Origin: Acidimicrobiaceae bacterium
Lineage (GTDB): Bacteria; Actinomycetota; Acidimicrobiia; Acidimicrobiales; Ilumatobacteraceae
DNA length: 64,000 nt
Direction of reading: 5' to 3'
Assembly: GCA_020637235.1 (NCBI GenBank)
Contig: JACJWG010000016.1
Coordinates: 48,536-112,535, forward strand
In this document: positions 19,733-28,657 of the stretch, piece after piece
Layout: every line of letters begins with the position of its first letter
How positions within the stretch are numbered: position 1 is the stretch's first letter
Program-made: the position numbers and the translations under genes
The notes under the pieces: generated by a model
Seen by the model: the letters and a program-made list of their open reading frames with translations, nothing else
Told to the model about the DNA's origin: nothing
The model's database searches: none

Positions 19733-20928
19733 AGCAGACCGGCGTCGAGCGCCGCCTGGACGTTGGCCTCGTGTTCGGCCAGGGTGACCGCGAAGGCGTG
19801 ACCGCCGTCCTCGTCGGCCAGCACGTAGTAGAGCCACAAGCAGTTGTCCTTGCGCTCGGCCTCCGGCAACTGCTGGCACTCCGGGCCGTTCTCCGGTGGG
19901 TTCGGCGCCGGGTTCAGCACCGCCTGGATCGATGCCCGGCCCGGGTTGGCGATCGGCGTGGGCGGCAGGCCGACGTGCAGGTACGTGTTGTATGGCGTGT
20001 CGAGCGCCTTCAGCTGGTCGAAGGGCGTGTCCTCGTCCTGGCGGTAGTACAGCGTCGCGTCGATCTGCAACGGCATCCCGATCCGGCGCCGGTTGAGGAT
20101 CACCCGGGCGATCAGCGCCCGATCCTCGTCGACCTTGGCCTCGCGTTCCACCATCGACGCCACGATCAGCACCTCGTACGCCGTGAGCGCCTGCTCGTAG
20201 CCCTTGACGACGATGTCCTCCTGGCGCCCGACACGCTCCATGAGCGACACCATCCGCTGCACCACCTGGGCCGGGGTCTCGCCGTTGCTCACCTGATAGG
20301 TGTCGGGGAACAGCAACCCCTCCAGGCTCGTCTGACCGGGAGGCAACCACTCCGAGCGGATCGAGCCGTCGCCGGCAGCGGCGAGGAAGTCGCCGATCGC
20401 GAGCCGCGGCATGCGTTCGCTCAACCGCTGCGCCATCTTGTCGACCGTGAAGCCCTCGGGGAACGTCACCGACGTGTAGGTCTGCTCCGGGGGCGTGCCC
20501 AGCGCGGCGAGCAGGTTGCCCATGTGGTCGCGCGGGCGGAGCCGGTAGTACCCGGGCGTGAGCTCGAGGCCACCCTGGCGCTCCACGTACCAGCGGAACA
20601 CCCGGGCGTTGGTGATGAAGCCCTCGTTCTGGAGGCGCACGCTGAGCGACTCGACCGTCTCGCCCTCGTCGACGGTGAAGGTGACCGCGGCCTCGGGGTC
20701 ACCCGACGGGTTGATCTGCTGCAGGTACCACCAGCCGACCGACCCGGCGATCAGCACCACCACGACGGTGATCGCGAACAGCGTGTAGGCCACCCACTTG
20801 AACGGCCAGCGCTGCGAGCGAGCCCGCTCGATCACGTAGGCGTCGGTCGCGTCCGGATCGTCCCAGGGATCGTGCTGCCAGTCGATCGCCGGCCGCTTCT
20901 CACGCGGATCGTCGAGGTCGAGTGCCAC
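19729..20928 (-). CDS. mltG: Endolytic murein transglycosylase MltG
   Basis: A 399-aa membrane-anchored lytic transglycosylase that cleaves nascent peptidoglycan. A cytoplasmic N-terminus of about 45 residues precedes one membrane helix (WVAYTLFAITVVVVLIAGSV). The LysM-like YceG domain then contains the catalytic glutamate in LIVASMVEREA and the NTYLHVGLPPTPIANPG motif. The GTG at 20928 lies 8 bp after ruvX. The ruvX-mltG-aroE order is conserved in actinobacteria. Confidence 0.94.
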   Translation of the reverse strand: MALDLDDPREKRPAIDWQHDPWDDPDATDAYVIERARSQRWPFKWVAYTLFAITVVVVLIAGSVGWWYLQQINPSGDPEAAVTFTVDEGETVESLSVRLQNEGFITNARVFRWYVERQGGLELTPGYYRLRPRDHMGNLLAALGTPPEQTYTSVTFPEGFTVDKMAQRLSERMPRLAIGDFLAAAGDGSIRSEWLPPGQTSLEGLLFPDTYQVSNGETPAQVVQRMVSLMERVGRQEDIVVKGYEQALTAYEVLIVASMVEREAKVDEDRALIARVILNRRRIGMPLQIDATLYYRQDEDTPFDQLKALDTPYNTYLHVGLPPTPIANPGRASIQAVLNPAPNPPENGPECQQLPEAERKDNCLWLYYVLADEDGGHAFAVTLAEHEANVQAALDAGLL

Positions 20929-20936
20929 CGGCCGCC

Positions 20937-21380
20937 TCAGTCGTCCCAGCGATGGGCGCCGCGCGCCTCGAGCCAGTTCTGCAGCATCACCGCGGCGGCG
21001 ACCTTGTCGACGACGCGCCGGCGCGCGTCGGCTTTCATCTTGAACGCCATCAACGCCTGGTCGGCGGTGACGGTGGTGCGTCGCTCGTCGAAGGTCGTCA
21101 CCGGCACGCCGACCACGGTAGCCAACGCCTCGGCCTCGGCGACGGCAGCCCGTGCGGCCGGCCCGGCGCTGCCGTTCATGTTGAGCGGGAGTCCGACCAC
21201 CACGATCTCGGCCTCCTCCTCGGCGACGAGCAGGGCGATCCGGCGGTGATCGGCACCGCGGTTGCCCGAGCGCTGCACCACCGTGAGCGGCGACGCGATC
21301 GTGCCGCTGCGGTCGCTGACCGCGATGCCGATCCGCTTCGAGCCGAGGTCGACGCCGAGGGCGCGTACGGGCTCCGGCAC
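20937..21380 (-). CDS. ruvX: Holliday junction resolvase-like protein YqgF/RuvX
   Basis: A 147-aa RNase H-fold protein of the YqgF/RuvX family, linked to 16S rRNA 5'-end processing and possibly Holliday junctions. The acidic motif LGVDLGSKRIGIAVSD is near the N-terminus; VVVGLPLNMNGS and the terminal VDKVAAAVMLQNWLEA follow. The GTG at 21380 starts 14 bp beyond the alaS stop. The open frame to 22007 lies within alaS and was rejected. Confidence 0.93.
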   Translation of the reverse strand: MPEPVRALGVDLGSKRIGIAVSDRSGTIASPLTVVQRSGNRGADHRRIALLVAEEEAEIVVVGLPLNMNGSAGPAARAAVAEAEALATVVGVPVTTFDERRTTVTADQALMAFKMKADARRRVVDKVAAAVMLQNWLEARGAHRWDD

Positions 21381-21394
21381 GACGGCGTCCCCGC

Positions 21395-23998
21395 TCAGCC
21401 GGTCGCCGCGGCCTTGGCGATGCGGAGCGCCTCGTCGATGCCGTCGGCGTTCTTGCCCCCCGCCGTGGCGACGTCGCCCTTGCCGCCACCGCCGCCGCCG
21501 ACGGCACGAGCGGCGTCCTTGATGAGGTTGCCGGCCACCTTGCCCGACGCCGCCGTCACCGCGGCCACCAGCGACACACCGCCGGAATCGCTGACCCCGA
21601 CGAGCACCACCACGTCGACGCCCGGCTGCTGGCGCACGGCGATGGCGAGCTCGCGCAGGTCGTTCGGGCTGAGCCCGTCGACGCGTTCGACCACCACGCC
21701 GCCGTCGGCGACCGCCGCGAGCTCGCTCGCCCGACCGGTCGCGAGCTGCGCACGGAGGGCGCGGATCTCGTCCTGCAACTGCTTGATCTCGTCGAGCCGG
21801 CGCTGCACGCCGGGCACGACGTCGTCGGGGCTGGCGCCGACGAGGCGGGCGACGTCGGTGATGACGTGCTCGTCGCGCTGGAGCAACGCCAGCGTGTTCG
21901 CGCCGGTGACGGCCTCGATGCGGCGGAGGTTCGATCCGATCGAGCCTTCGCTCACCACCTTCACGATGCCGATGTCGCCGGTCGCCTTCACGTGGGTGCC
22001 ACCGCACAGTTCGATCGAGCTGCCCGCTTCGAGGACGCGGACGATGTCGCCGTACTTGTCGCCGAAGAACGCCATCGCGCCCATCGCCATCGCCTCGTCC
22101 TTGGTGGTCTCGTAGGCACGAGCCGGCGCGTTGGCCAGCGTCTCGGCGTTGACGATCGCCTCGATCCGCTCGATCTCGTCGGGGGTGACCGGCGCGTAGT
22201 GGCTGAAGTCGAACCGCAGCCGATCGGGGCCGACGAGCGACCCCGCCTGCTTCACGTGGTCGCCGAGCACCTGTCGGAGCGCGTGGTGCAACAAGTGGGT
22301 GCCGGTGTGGTTGCGCCGAGTCGCGTCGCGCCGTTCGACGTCGATGGCCGCGGTGACCACCGTGCCCGCGGCGAGCTCACCGTCGAGCAGGCGGGCGCTG
22401 TGGCGGCGCAGACCCGGCAGCGCGAACGTCGTGTCGTACACCTCGGCCGAGCCGGTCGGCCAACTGATCCTGCCGGCGTCGCCGACCTGCCCGCCGCTCT
22501 CGGCGTAGAAGGGGCTGCGGTCGAGGAAGACCTCGATCGTGCCGTCGTCGGTGCCGGGGAGCACCGCCAACACGCGCGACTCGGCGGTGTCGTCGGTGTA
22601 GCCGACGAAGGTGGTCGTGCCGAACTGCTCGACCACCTCGCGATAGGTGTCGAGCCGGTCGTCGTCGACCTGGTTGCCCTTGCGGGCGGCCTTGGCACGT
22701 TCGCGCTGGGCGCGCATCTCGGTGTCGAAACCGGCGCCGTCGACGCCGACCCCGCGCTCGCCGGCGATCTCCTCGGTGAGCTCGAGCGGGAACCCGTAGG
22801 TGTCGTGCAGCGTGAACGCGGTGGTGCCCGGCAACTGGGTCGGATGTGCGACGAGTTCGTCCTCGAGGATCGCGAGGCCGGTCTTCAACGTCTGGCGGAA
22901 GCGCTCCTCCTCGCGGGCGAGCACCCCGACGACGAAGTCGCGCTGGGCGGCGACGTCGGGATACGCCCTGCCCATCACGTCGATCGCGGTCTCGACGAGC
23001 TCGGGCATGACGAGCTTGTCGGTGCCGAGGAGGTACGCATACCGGACGGCACGGCGGATGATCCGCCGCAGCACGTAGCCGCGCCCTTCGTTGCTGGGGA
23101 ACACGCCGTCGCTCACGAGCATGGTGGAGCTGCGCGCGTGTTCGGCGAGCACCCGCATCGCGAAGCTGTCACGGTCGTCGTAGTCGCCCGCCACGTACCG
23201 CTTGCCGGTGAGGCTGCAGGCCTGGTCGATGAGGGGCAGCATCAGGTCGGTCTCCCACACGGCATCGACGCCCTGCATGAGGCACAGGATGCGCTCGAGG
23301 CCGGCGCCGGTGTCGATCGACGGCTTCGGCAACAGGGTGCGGGTGCCGTCGGGCGCCTGGTTGTACTGCATGAAGACGAGGTTCCAGAACTCCATGAACC
23401 GGTCGCCGTGCGGATCGCCGAGCGGGCCACCGTCGGGTCCGAACGCAGGTCCGCGGTCGATGTGGATCTCCGAGCACGGACCACACGGCCCGGTCTCGCC
23501 CATCTGCCAGAAGTTGTCCTTGTCACCGAGGCGCTGGATGCGGTTCATCGGCACGCCCACCTGCTCGTGCCAGATGGCCTCGGCCTCGTCGTCGCTGTCG
23601 TGCACCGTGATCCACAGCCGGTCGCCGTCGAAGCCGAAGCGCTCGGTGACGAGCTCCCAGCTCCACGGGATCGCGTCGGTCTTGAAGTAGTCGCCGAAGC
23701 TGAAGTTGCCGAGCATCTCGAAGAACACGAGATGGCGCTTCGTGCGCCCGACGTCGTCGAGGTCGTTGTGCTTGCCACCGGCGCGAGCGCACTTCTGCGA
23801 CGTGACCGCCCGCTTGTAGGGTGCGGTCTCGTCGCCGACGAAGTAGGGCTTGAACGGCACCATGCCGGCCACGGTGAACAACACCGTCGGGTCGTGCGGG
23901 ATGAGGCTGGCCGACGGCACGACCTGGTGCCCACGCTCGGCGAAGAAGCCGGTGAAGGCGGAACGGAGTTCGTCGGCGGTGCGGGGCGTGGCAGTCAT
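21395..23998 (-). CDS. alaS: Alanyl-tRNA synthetase
   Basis: A complete 867-aa class II AlaRS. The catalytic core spans about residues 1-430 (FTVAGMVPFKPYF, RRIIRRAVRYAYLLG). The editing domain has the zinc motifs HTGTHLLHHAL and CGGTH, and a glycine-rich C-Ala domain (VGGGGGGKGDVATAGGK) follows. It heads the long collinear run to the DUF2079 gene. TAGGCT lies 10 nt before the ATG, so the leader is very short or absent. Confidence 0.97.
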   Translation of the reverse strand: MTATPRTADELRSAFTGFFAERGHQVVPSASLIPHDPTVLFTVAGMVPFKPYFVGDETAPYKRAVTSQKCARAGGKHNDLDDVGRTKRHLVFFEMLGNFSFGDYFKTDAIPWSWELVTERFGFDGDRLWITVHDSDDEAEAIWHEQVGVPMNRIQRLGDKDNFWQMGETGPCGPCSEIHIDRGPAFGPDGGPLGDPHGDRFMEFWNLVFMQYNQAPDGTRTLLPKPSIDTGAGLERILCLMQGVDAVWETDLMLPLIDQACSLTGKRYVAGDYDDRDSFAMRVLAEHARSSTMLVSDGVFPSNEGRGYVLRRIIRRAVRYAYLLGTDKLVMPELVETAIDVMGRAYPDVAAQRDFVVGVLAREEERFRQTLKTGLAILEDELVAHPTQLPGTTAFTLHDTYGFPLELTEEIAGERGVGVDGAGFDTEMRAQRERAKAARKGNQVDDDRLDTYREVVEQFGTTTFVGYTDDTAESRVLAVLPGTDDGTIEVFLDRSPFYAESGGQVGDAGRISWPTGSAEVYDTTFALPGLRRHSARLLDGELAAGTVVTAAIDVERRDATRRNHTGTHLLHHALRQVLGDHVKQAGSLVGPDRLRFDFSHYAPVTPDEIERIEAIVNAETLANAPARAYETTKDEAMAMGAMAFFGDKYGDIVRVLEAGSSIELCGGTHVKATGDIGIVKVVSEGSIGSNLRRIEAVTGANTLALLQRDEHVITDVARLVGASPDDVVPGVQRRLDEIKQLQDEIRALRAQLATGRASELAAVADGGVVVERVDGLSPNDLRELAIAVRQQPGVDVVVLVGVSDSGGVSLVAAVTAASGKVAGNLIKDAARAVGGGGGGKGDVATAGGKNADGIDEALRIAKAAATG

Positions 23999-24008
23999 GA
24001 CGGATGGG

Positions 24009-24029
24009 AGCCTACCGAGGCTCTACATT
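24009..24029. promoter_or_regulatory. Divergent promoter pair between alaS and the cysteine-cluster gene
   Basis: On the minus strand TAGGCT (24009-24014) is 10 nt from the alaS ATG. On the plus strand TACATT (24024-24029) is 7 nt from the GTG at 24037. Both imply leaderless or near-leaderless transcripts from back-to-back promoters within 38 bp. Confidence 0.5.
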
Positions 24030-24036
24030 CGCTGAC

Positions 24037-24795
24037 GTGCCAGTTCGCCGCTCCTCACCCACTCGCGCACCCGAACCGCTCCTCGACACCCACGAGTGGA
24101 TCAGCTTCGACGACCGCACCGAGAAGCGCACCTGGATGCTCGACGCCACCTTCTTGCGGTCGTCGTGGAGCTGCATCTTCGGCGCCGGCTGCCAAGGCGT
24201 GCTCGACGCCGATGCGACCGAGATGGCGCAGGGATGTTGCAGCTACGGGGCGCACTTCGTCGACGACGACGACGTGCAGACGGTGGTGCGCGCCGTGGTG
24301 AAACTCACGCCCGCCGACTGGCAGTACGCCAAGAAGGCCAAGCGCCAGGGGTTCCTCGACGCCGGTGACGACGGCGCCACCGTCACCCGGCTCGTCGACG
24401 ATGCGTGCATCTTCTTGAACCGGCCGGGGTTCGAGGGCGGCCCCGGGTGCGCCCTCCACCGCGCCGCGCTGGCCGCCGGCGAGCGCCCGATGGACTGGAA
24501 GCCCAACGTGTGCTGGCAGCTGCCGCTGCGTCTCGACCACCAGACCGACGACCAGGGCCACGTCACGAGCACCCTGCGCGAGTGGAAGCGGCGCGACTGG
24601 GGCCCCGGCGGCGACGAGTTCCACTGGTGGTGCACCGACGCCCCCGACGCGTTCGTCGGGGGCGTCCCGGTGTACGAGTACCTGCGTGACGAGATCATCG
24701 GCATGGTCGGCCCGGAGGTCTACGACCAGATGCTGCCGTTGCTCACCCGCCCGAAGTGGACGCCGCTCCCCCATCCGGCGGTGCGGCGTCGCTGA
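24037..24795 (+). CDS. Cysteine-cluster protein of DUF3109/YkgJ-like type
   Basis: A 252-aa soluble protein of unknown function. Its cysteines follow the pattern of metal-binding DUF3109/YkgJ proteins: CIFGAGCQG near residue 47, a CCSYGAHF double cysteine near 68, then DACIFLN, GPGCALHRAAL and KPNVCWQLPLR. These probably bind iron or zinc. The GTG at 24037 is chosen because TACATT lies 7 nt upstream; an ATG at 24004 would overlap that promoter. It is transcribed divergently from alaS. Family placement comes from the cysteine spacing only. Confidence 0.6.
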   Translation: MPVRRSSPTRAPEPLLDTHEWISFDDRTEKRTWMLDATFLRSSWSCIFGAGCQGVLDADATEMAQGCCSYGAHFVDDDDVQTVVRAVVKLTPADWQYAKKAKRQGFLDAGDDGATVTRLVDDACIFLNRPGFEGGPGCALHRAALAAGERPMDWKPNVCWQLPLRLDHQTDDQGHVTSTLREWKRRDWGPGGDEFHWWCTDAPDAFVGGVPVYEYLRDEIIGMVGPEVYDQMLPLLTRPKWTPLPHPAVRRR

Positions 24796-24801
24796 GCGGC
24801 G

Positions 24802-25503
24802 TCAGTCCGAGCGACGCTCGAGCTGCGGGAGCACGCGCTCCCACCGCTGACGCATCGGCGCGACGCCACCACCACCGATGGCCACCACGGCGACACCGAC
24901 GATGATCGCCAGCGCGGCGTAGAACAACCCCGTCACGATCATCGGCGCGACGTCGAGCTGGTCGAGCGCGGCGAACCCGCCGACGACCCAGATCGCCACC
25001 ACGGCGAGCGTGGGGACGAAGTCCGGGATCTGGCTCCCCGTGCCACCCTCGGCGACCGCGATCGTGCGACGGATCGCTCCGCCGACGAAGCGGGCGACGG
25101 CGGCCGTGATCGCGATGATCGCCCCGGCGACGAACACGTTCGGGATGTAGTCGACCAGACGGTCGATCAGCCGCGACACCGGGTTGCCCGGCCCGAACGC
25201 GGCGAACGCCGTCGTCAAGGTGATGAACAACACGAACAGGCGCACGGCCCGGCCGACGAACTCGCTCAGGGTGAAGCCGGCACGCGTGAGGTGCGGGGCC
25301 AGGCCCGTACGTTCGGAGAACCGATCGGCCCCCGCTCGCTGCAGCAGCTTCGTCACGCCCTTCGCCAGGACCCGGGCGACGATCAGCCCGATGACGAGGA
25401 TCACCAGGAACGCCACCACCTGGGGCACCCACTGGGCCAACCTCGACCACGCGTCCTCGATCCCTCGGGACCATTCCACACTCGCCACCAACCCTCGGGT
25501 CAC
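24802..25503 (-). CDS. TM-helix membrane protein (mechanosensitive channel-like, CmpX-type)
   Basis: A 233-aa membrane protein with about five hydrophobic segments. VVAFLVILVIGLIVARVLAK, followed by GVTKLLQRAGADRFSERTGL, resembles the conserved TM-helix repeat (PF05552) of small mechanosensitive-channel-like proteins. It lacks the MscS beta domain, so channel function is only suggested. The GTG at 25503 has a clear AAGGAG with a 6-nt spacer. It follows typA on the same strand and converges with the DUF3109-like gene. Confidence 0.65.
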   Translation of the reverse strand: MTRGLVASVEWSRGIEDAWSRLAQWVPQVVAFLVILVIGLIVARVLAKGVTKLLQRAGADRFSERTGLAPHLTRAGFTLSEFVGRAVRLFVLFITLTTAFAAFGPGNPVSRLIDRLVDYIPNVFVAGAIIAITAAVARFVGGAIRRTIAVAEGGTGSQIPDFVPTLAVVAIWVVGGFAALDQLDVAPMIVTGLFYAALAIIVGVAVVAIGGGGVAPMRQRWERVLPQLERRSD

Positions 25504-25605
25504 AACGCTCTCCTTCCCTCCGTCGTGCCACACGGCACGGTCGGCGGAAGCGACGCTCGGCGACGGCCACTCGTCGCGGCGAAGTTGACGAATTGCTGAA
25601 AAACC

Positions 25606-27447
25606 TCAGCCGACGGTGGCGACCTTCTTGTTCGCCTTGCGACGGTCCTCGAGGCCGAGATGGCGCTTGCGGATGCGGATCGCCTTCGGGGTCACCTCCA
25701 CCAGCTCGTCTTCCTTGATCCACTCGATCGCGGTCTCGAGCGAGTGGATCTTCGGTGCGGGCAGCTTGACCGCGTCGTCGTGGCTGTGGGTGCGGATGTT
25801 GTTCTTCTCCTTGGGCCGCACGCAGTTGACGACCAGTTCGTCCTCGCGAGCGCACTCGCCGACGACCATGCCCTCGTACACCTGCTCGCCCGGGTGCACG
25901 AAGAACTGTCCGCTCAGCTGCAGCTTGTCCATCGCGTAACCGGTGGTGACGCCGAGGCGATCGGCCACCATCGCGCCGCCGCGGGCGTCGGGCATGTCGC
26001 CCGCCCATGGCATCCACCCGAGGTGGTGCTGGTGCAACAGGGCCGTCCCCCGGGTCGCGGTCATCAGCAGCGACCGGAACCCGATCAGGCCCCGGCTCGG
26101 GCACTCGAAGGTGACGATCGTGCGGCCGGCATCGCCGGGGCGCAGATCGGTGACCCGACCCTTGCGAGGAGCGAGCTCCTGGGTGACCGTGCCGACGTGC
26201 TCGTCGGGCACGTCGCACACGCCGCGCTCCTGCGGCTCGAACCGCTTGCCGTTCACTTCCTTGGTGATGACCTGCGGCCGGCTCACCTGCAGCTCGTAAC
26301 CCTCGCGGCGCATCGATTCGATCAGCACGGCGAGTTGGAGCTCGCCTCGGCCGGCCACGTCGATCTGATCGGGCGAGCCGGTCTCGAACAGCTTGATCGA
26401 GACGTTGCCGAGGATCTCCTTGTTCAGCCGGTCGACCAGGTGACGGCTCGTCAGGAACTTGCCGTCCTTGCCGGCGAGCGGCGAGGTGTTGACGCCGAAG
26501 GTCATGCGCAGCACCGGCTCGTCGACCACCAGACGGGGCAGCGCGATCGGGTGCTCGATCGATGCGATCGTGTCGCCGATCTCCACCTCGGGGAAGCCGG
26601 CCATCACGAACAGGTCGCCGGCCGAGAGCTCGTCCGCGTCGTTGCGGCTCACGCCGTCGAAGGCCATGAGCTGGGCGAGGCGGCGCTTCAGCGGCGGCTG
26701 CCCCTCGGCGAACTCCTCCTCGAGCAGTGCCACGGTCTCACCGCGACGCATGACACCGTTGACGACACGGCCGATCGCGAGCCGGCCGAGATACTCGCTC
26801 GCGTCGAGCTGGGTGACCATCGCCTGGAGGGGCGCCGACGAATCGCCCTGCGGCGCCGGGATCGCCTCGAGGATCGTGTCGAGCAGCGGGGACAGATCGG
26901 CGTCGGGGTCGGGCATCCCGATGCCCTTCATCGCCCGGCCTTCACGAGCGACGGCCGAGATGATCTCGAAGTCGATGTGCTCGTCGCCGGCGTCGAGGTC
27001 GATGAACAACTGGTACACCTCGTCGAGCACCTCGTCGGCGCGAGCGTCCTGGCGGTCGACCTTGTTGATGATCACGATCGCCGGCAGGTTCTTCGCGAGC
27101 GCCTTCTGCAGCACGTACCGGGTCTGGGGCAACGGTCCCTCGGCCGCGTCGACGAGCAGCAACACCCCGTCCACCATGGTGAGCGCCCGCTCGACCTCGC
27201 CGCCGAAGTCGGCGTGGCCGGGCGTGTCGACCAGGTTGATCTTGACGCCTTTCCAGGTGATCGACGCAGCCTTGGCGAGGATGGTGATCCCTCGCTCACG
27301 TTCCTGGTCGTTGGAGTCCATCACCCGGTCGACGACCGCCTGGTGCGCGGCGAAGGTGCCGGTTGCTCGCAGCAACGCGTCGACGAGCGTGGTCTTGCCA
27401 TGGTCGACGTGGGCCACGAGCGCGACGTTGCGGAGTGCGGTGCTCAT
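25606..27447 (-). CDS. typA: Ribosome-associated GTPase TypA/BipA
   Basis: A 613-aa translational GTPase involved in ribosome assembly and stress adaptation. G motifs are AHVDHGKTTLVDAL (G1), RGITILAK (G2), DTPGHADFGGEV (G3) and NKVDRQDAR (G4), followed by EF-G-like domains II, III and V and the BipA-specific C-terminal domain (GECAREDELVVNCVRPKEKN). Full length. It lies 95 bp downstream of the small acidic-tail gene on the same strand. Confidence 0.95.
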   Translation of the reverse strand: MSTALRNVALVAHVDHGKTTLVDALLRATGTFAAHQAVVDRVMDSNDQERERGITILAKAASITWKGVKINLVDTPGHADFGGEVERALTMVDGVLLLVDAAEGPLPQTRYVLQKALAKNLPAIVIINKVDRQDARADEVLDEVYQLFIDLDAGDEHIDFEIISAVAREGRAMKGIGMPDPDADLSPLLDTILEAIPAPQGDSSAPLQAMVTQLDASEYLGRLAIGRVVNGVMRRGETVALLEEEFAEGQPPLKRRLAQLMAFDGVSRNDADELSAGDLFVMAGFPEVEIGDTIASIEHPIALPRLVVDEPVLRMTFGVNTSPLAGKDGKFLTSRHLVDRLNKEILGNVSIKLFETGSPDQIDVAGRGELQLAVLIESMRREGYELQVSRPQVITKEVNGKRFEPQERGVCDVPDEHVGTVTQELAPRKGRVTDLRPGDAGRTIVTFECPSRGLIGFRSLLMTATRGTALLHQHHLGWMPWAGDMPDARGGAMVADRLGVTTGYAMDKLQLSGQFFVHPGEQVYEGMVVGECAREDELVVNCVRPKEKNNIRTHSHDDAVKLPAPKIHSLETAIEWIKEDELVEVTPKAIRIRKRHLGLEDRRKANKKVATVG

Positions 27448-27542
27448 GAGGCGCGGTCCATCTGAGGTATCCCGTGGGTTCGGGGTGGCGGCGCCGGGGG
27501 TGACGTCGCGTTCGTGTCAGTGGTCGGTGGGGAACGCCCGGT

Positions 27543-27743
27543 TCAGTCGTCCGACTCGTCGTCGTCGACGTCGACATCGTCGTCGTCGAACGTGACGCCG
27601 TACTTTTCGGCAAGCGCTGCGTACTCGTCCTCCTGGGTGGATGACCGGTGGCCGTTGCCGCCGATGCCCAGGTCGAACGCACTCGGACCTGCTTGCTTGA
27701 GTTTCCGCGCTTCTTCGAAACGACGGTGACGACCCTTCTTCAC
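27543..27743 (-). CDS. Small hypothetical protein with basic head and acidic tail
   Basis: A 66-aa protein of unknown function. It begins VKKGRHRRFEEARKLKQ, has a glycine-rich middle (FDLGIGGNGHRSS), and ends in a run of 14 residues that are almost all aspartate. The GTG at 27743 has GGGAG 7 nt upstream and TAGTGT 14 nt upstream, so this start is better supported than the longer frame to 27872. Divergent from parA, upstream of typA. The charge pattern suggests nucleic-acid or ribosome contact, but that is a guess. Confidence 0.65.
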   Translation of the reverse strand: MKKGRHRRFEEARKLKQAGPSAFDLGIGGNGHRSSTQEDEYAALAEKYGVTFDDDDVDVDDDESDD

Positions 27744-27757
27744 GGTAGGGCTCCCGA

Positions 27758-27763
27758 ACACTA
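27758..27763 (-). promoter_or_regulatory. -10 box for the 66-aa gene
   Basis: TAGTGT on the minus strand lies 14 nt before the GTG at 27743, leaving room for a short leader that includes the GGGAG ribosome binding site. Confidence 0.4.
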
Positions 27764-27883
27764 GAGAACTGACATTGGGCTCCAGCCTATCCCGCGGCCG
27801 GCTGGTTCGGCGGGCATAGTCTGCCGCGTCGCCGGATCGGGGGACGTACCGAGCCGGGTCCCGAGCTGTCACAATGGCGGCCC

Positions 27884-28636
27884 ATGGGATCGACGGTGGC
27901 GCTGCTGAACCAGAAGGGTGGGGTCGGCAAGACCACCGTCACCCTGGGACTCGCCTCGGCCGCTGCGGCGCGCGGCGACCGAGTGCTCGTCGTCGACCTC
28001 GACCCGCAGGCGTCGGCCACGTGGGTGCTCGGGGTCGATCCCGCGTTGGTGGAGGTGTCGAGCGCCGACGTGATGGCTCGCGCCGACATCGCCGACGCGA
28101 TCCTCGAGAGCGCGTGGAGCGAGTCCGTCCACCTCGTCCCCGGCTCGGCGCACCTGCAGTCGCGAGAGTCCGGGTCGCCCGCCCGGCTGCGGCGGGCACT
28201 CGACCGGGTGGCGCCGTCGTACCGGGCGGTCCTGCTCGACTGCCCACCCTCGCTCGGCAACCTCACCACGAGCGCGCTCGCGGCGGCCGACCACGCCGTG
28301 ATCGTCGTCGAACCATCGTCACTCGGGTTGCGCGGCATCGGGGCCGTCGCCGATTTGATCGACGACGTCTGGGACAGCCACAACGCCGAGCTCGAGCTCA
28401 GCGGTGTCATCGTCAACCGGGTACCGGCGGTCAGCGGGGAAGCCGAACGCAGGTACGACGAGCTGACCCGGATCGTCGGCAAGAAGGCGATCTGGCAACC
28501 GGTGATCCCCCAGCGGGTCGTGGTGAACCAGGCCATCGGCGACCGCCGCCCGATCCACAGCTACGGCAGCCGCGCCGCCGATGTGATCGTCGCGTTCGAC
28601 GCGCTGTGGGCCAAGGTGCGTCGAACGATCCGCTGA
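27884..28636 (+). CDS. ParA-family ATPase, no ParB partner nearby
   Basis: A 250-aa P-loop ATPase of the ParA/Soj type. The deviant Walker A is NQKGGVGKTTVTLGLASA, Walker A' VDLDPQASATW, and Walker B LLDCPPSLGNLT. The typical C-terminal PQRVVVNQAIGDRRPI is present. ParA proteins partition chromosomes, plasmids or large protein cargos. No parB or chromosome-origin genes lie next to it, so this is probably an orphan ParA with an unknown cargo. CACAAT 8 nt upstream of the ATG suggests a leaderless transcript. Confidence 0.85.
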   Translation: MGSTVALLNQKGGVGKTTVTLGLASAAAARGDRVLVVDLDPQASATWVLGVDPALVEVSSADVMARADIADAILESAWSESVHLVPGSAHLQSRESGSPARLRRALDRVAPSYRAVLLDCPPSLGNLTTSALAAADHAVIVVEPSSLGLRGIGAVADLIDDVWDSHNAELELSGVIVNRVPAVSGEAERRYDELTRIVGKKAIWQPVIPQRVVVNQAIGDRRPIHSYGSRAADVIVAFDALWAKVRRTIR

Positions 28637-28657
28637 AGCGGGAACCTGCGTTCGGTC

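Noticed and set aside
25595..25610. Terminator hairpin GCTGA-N6-TCAGC at the typA stop
   Set aside because: A stem of only 5 bp with no U-tract after it; too weak to call.
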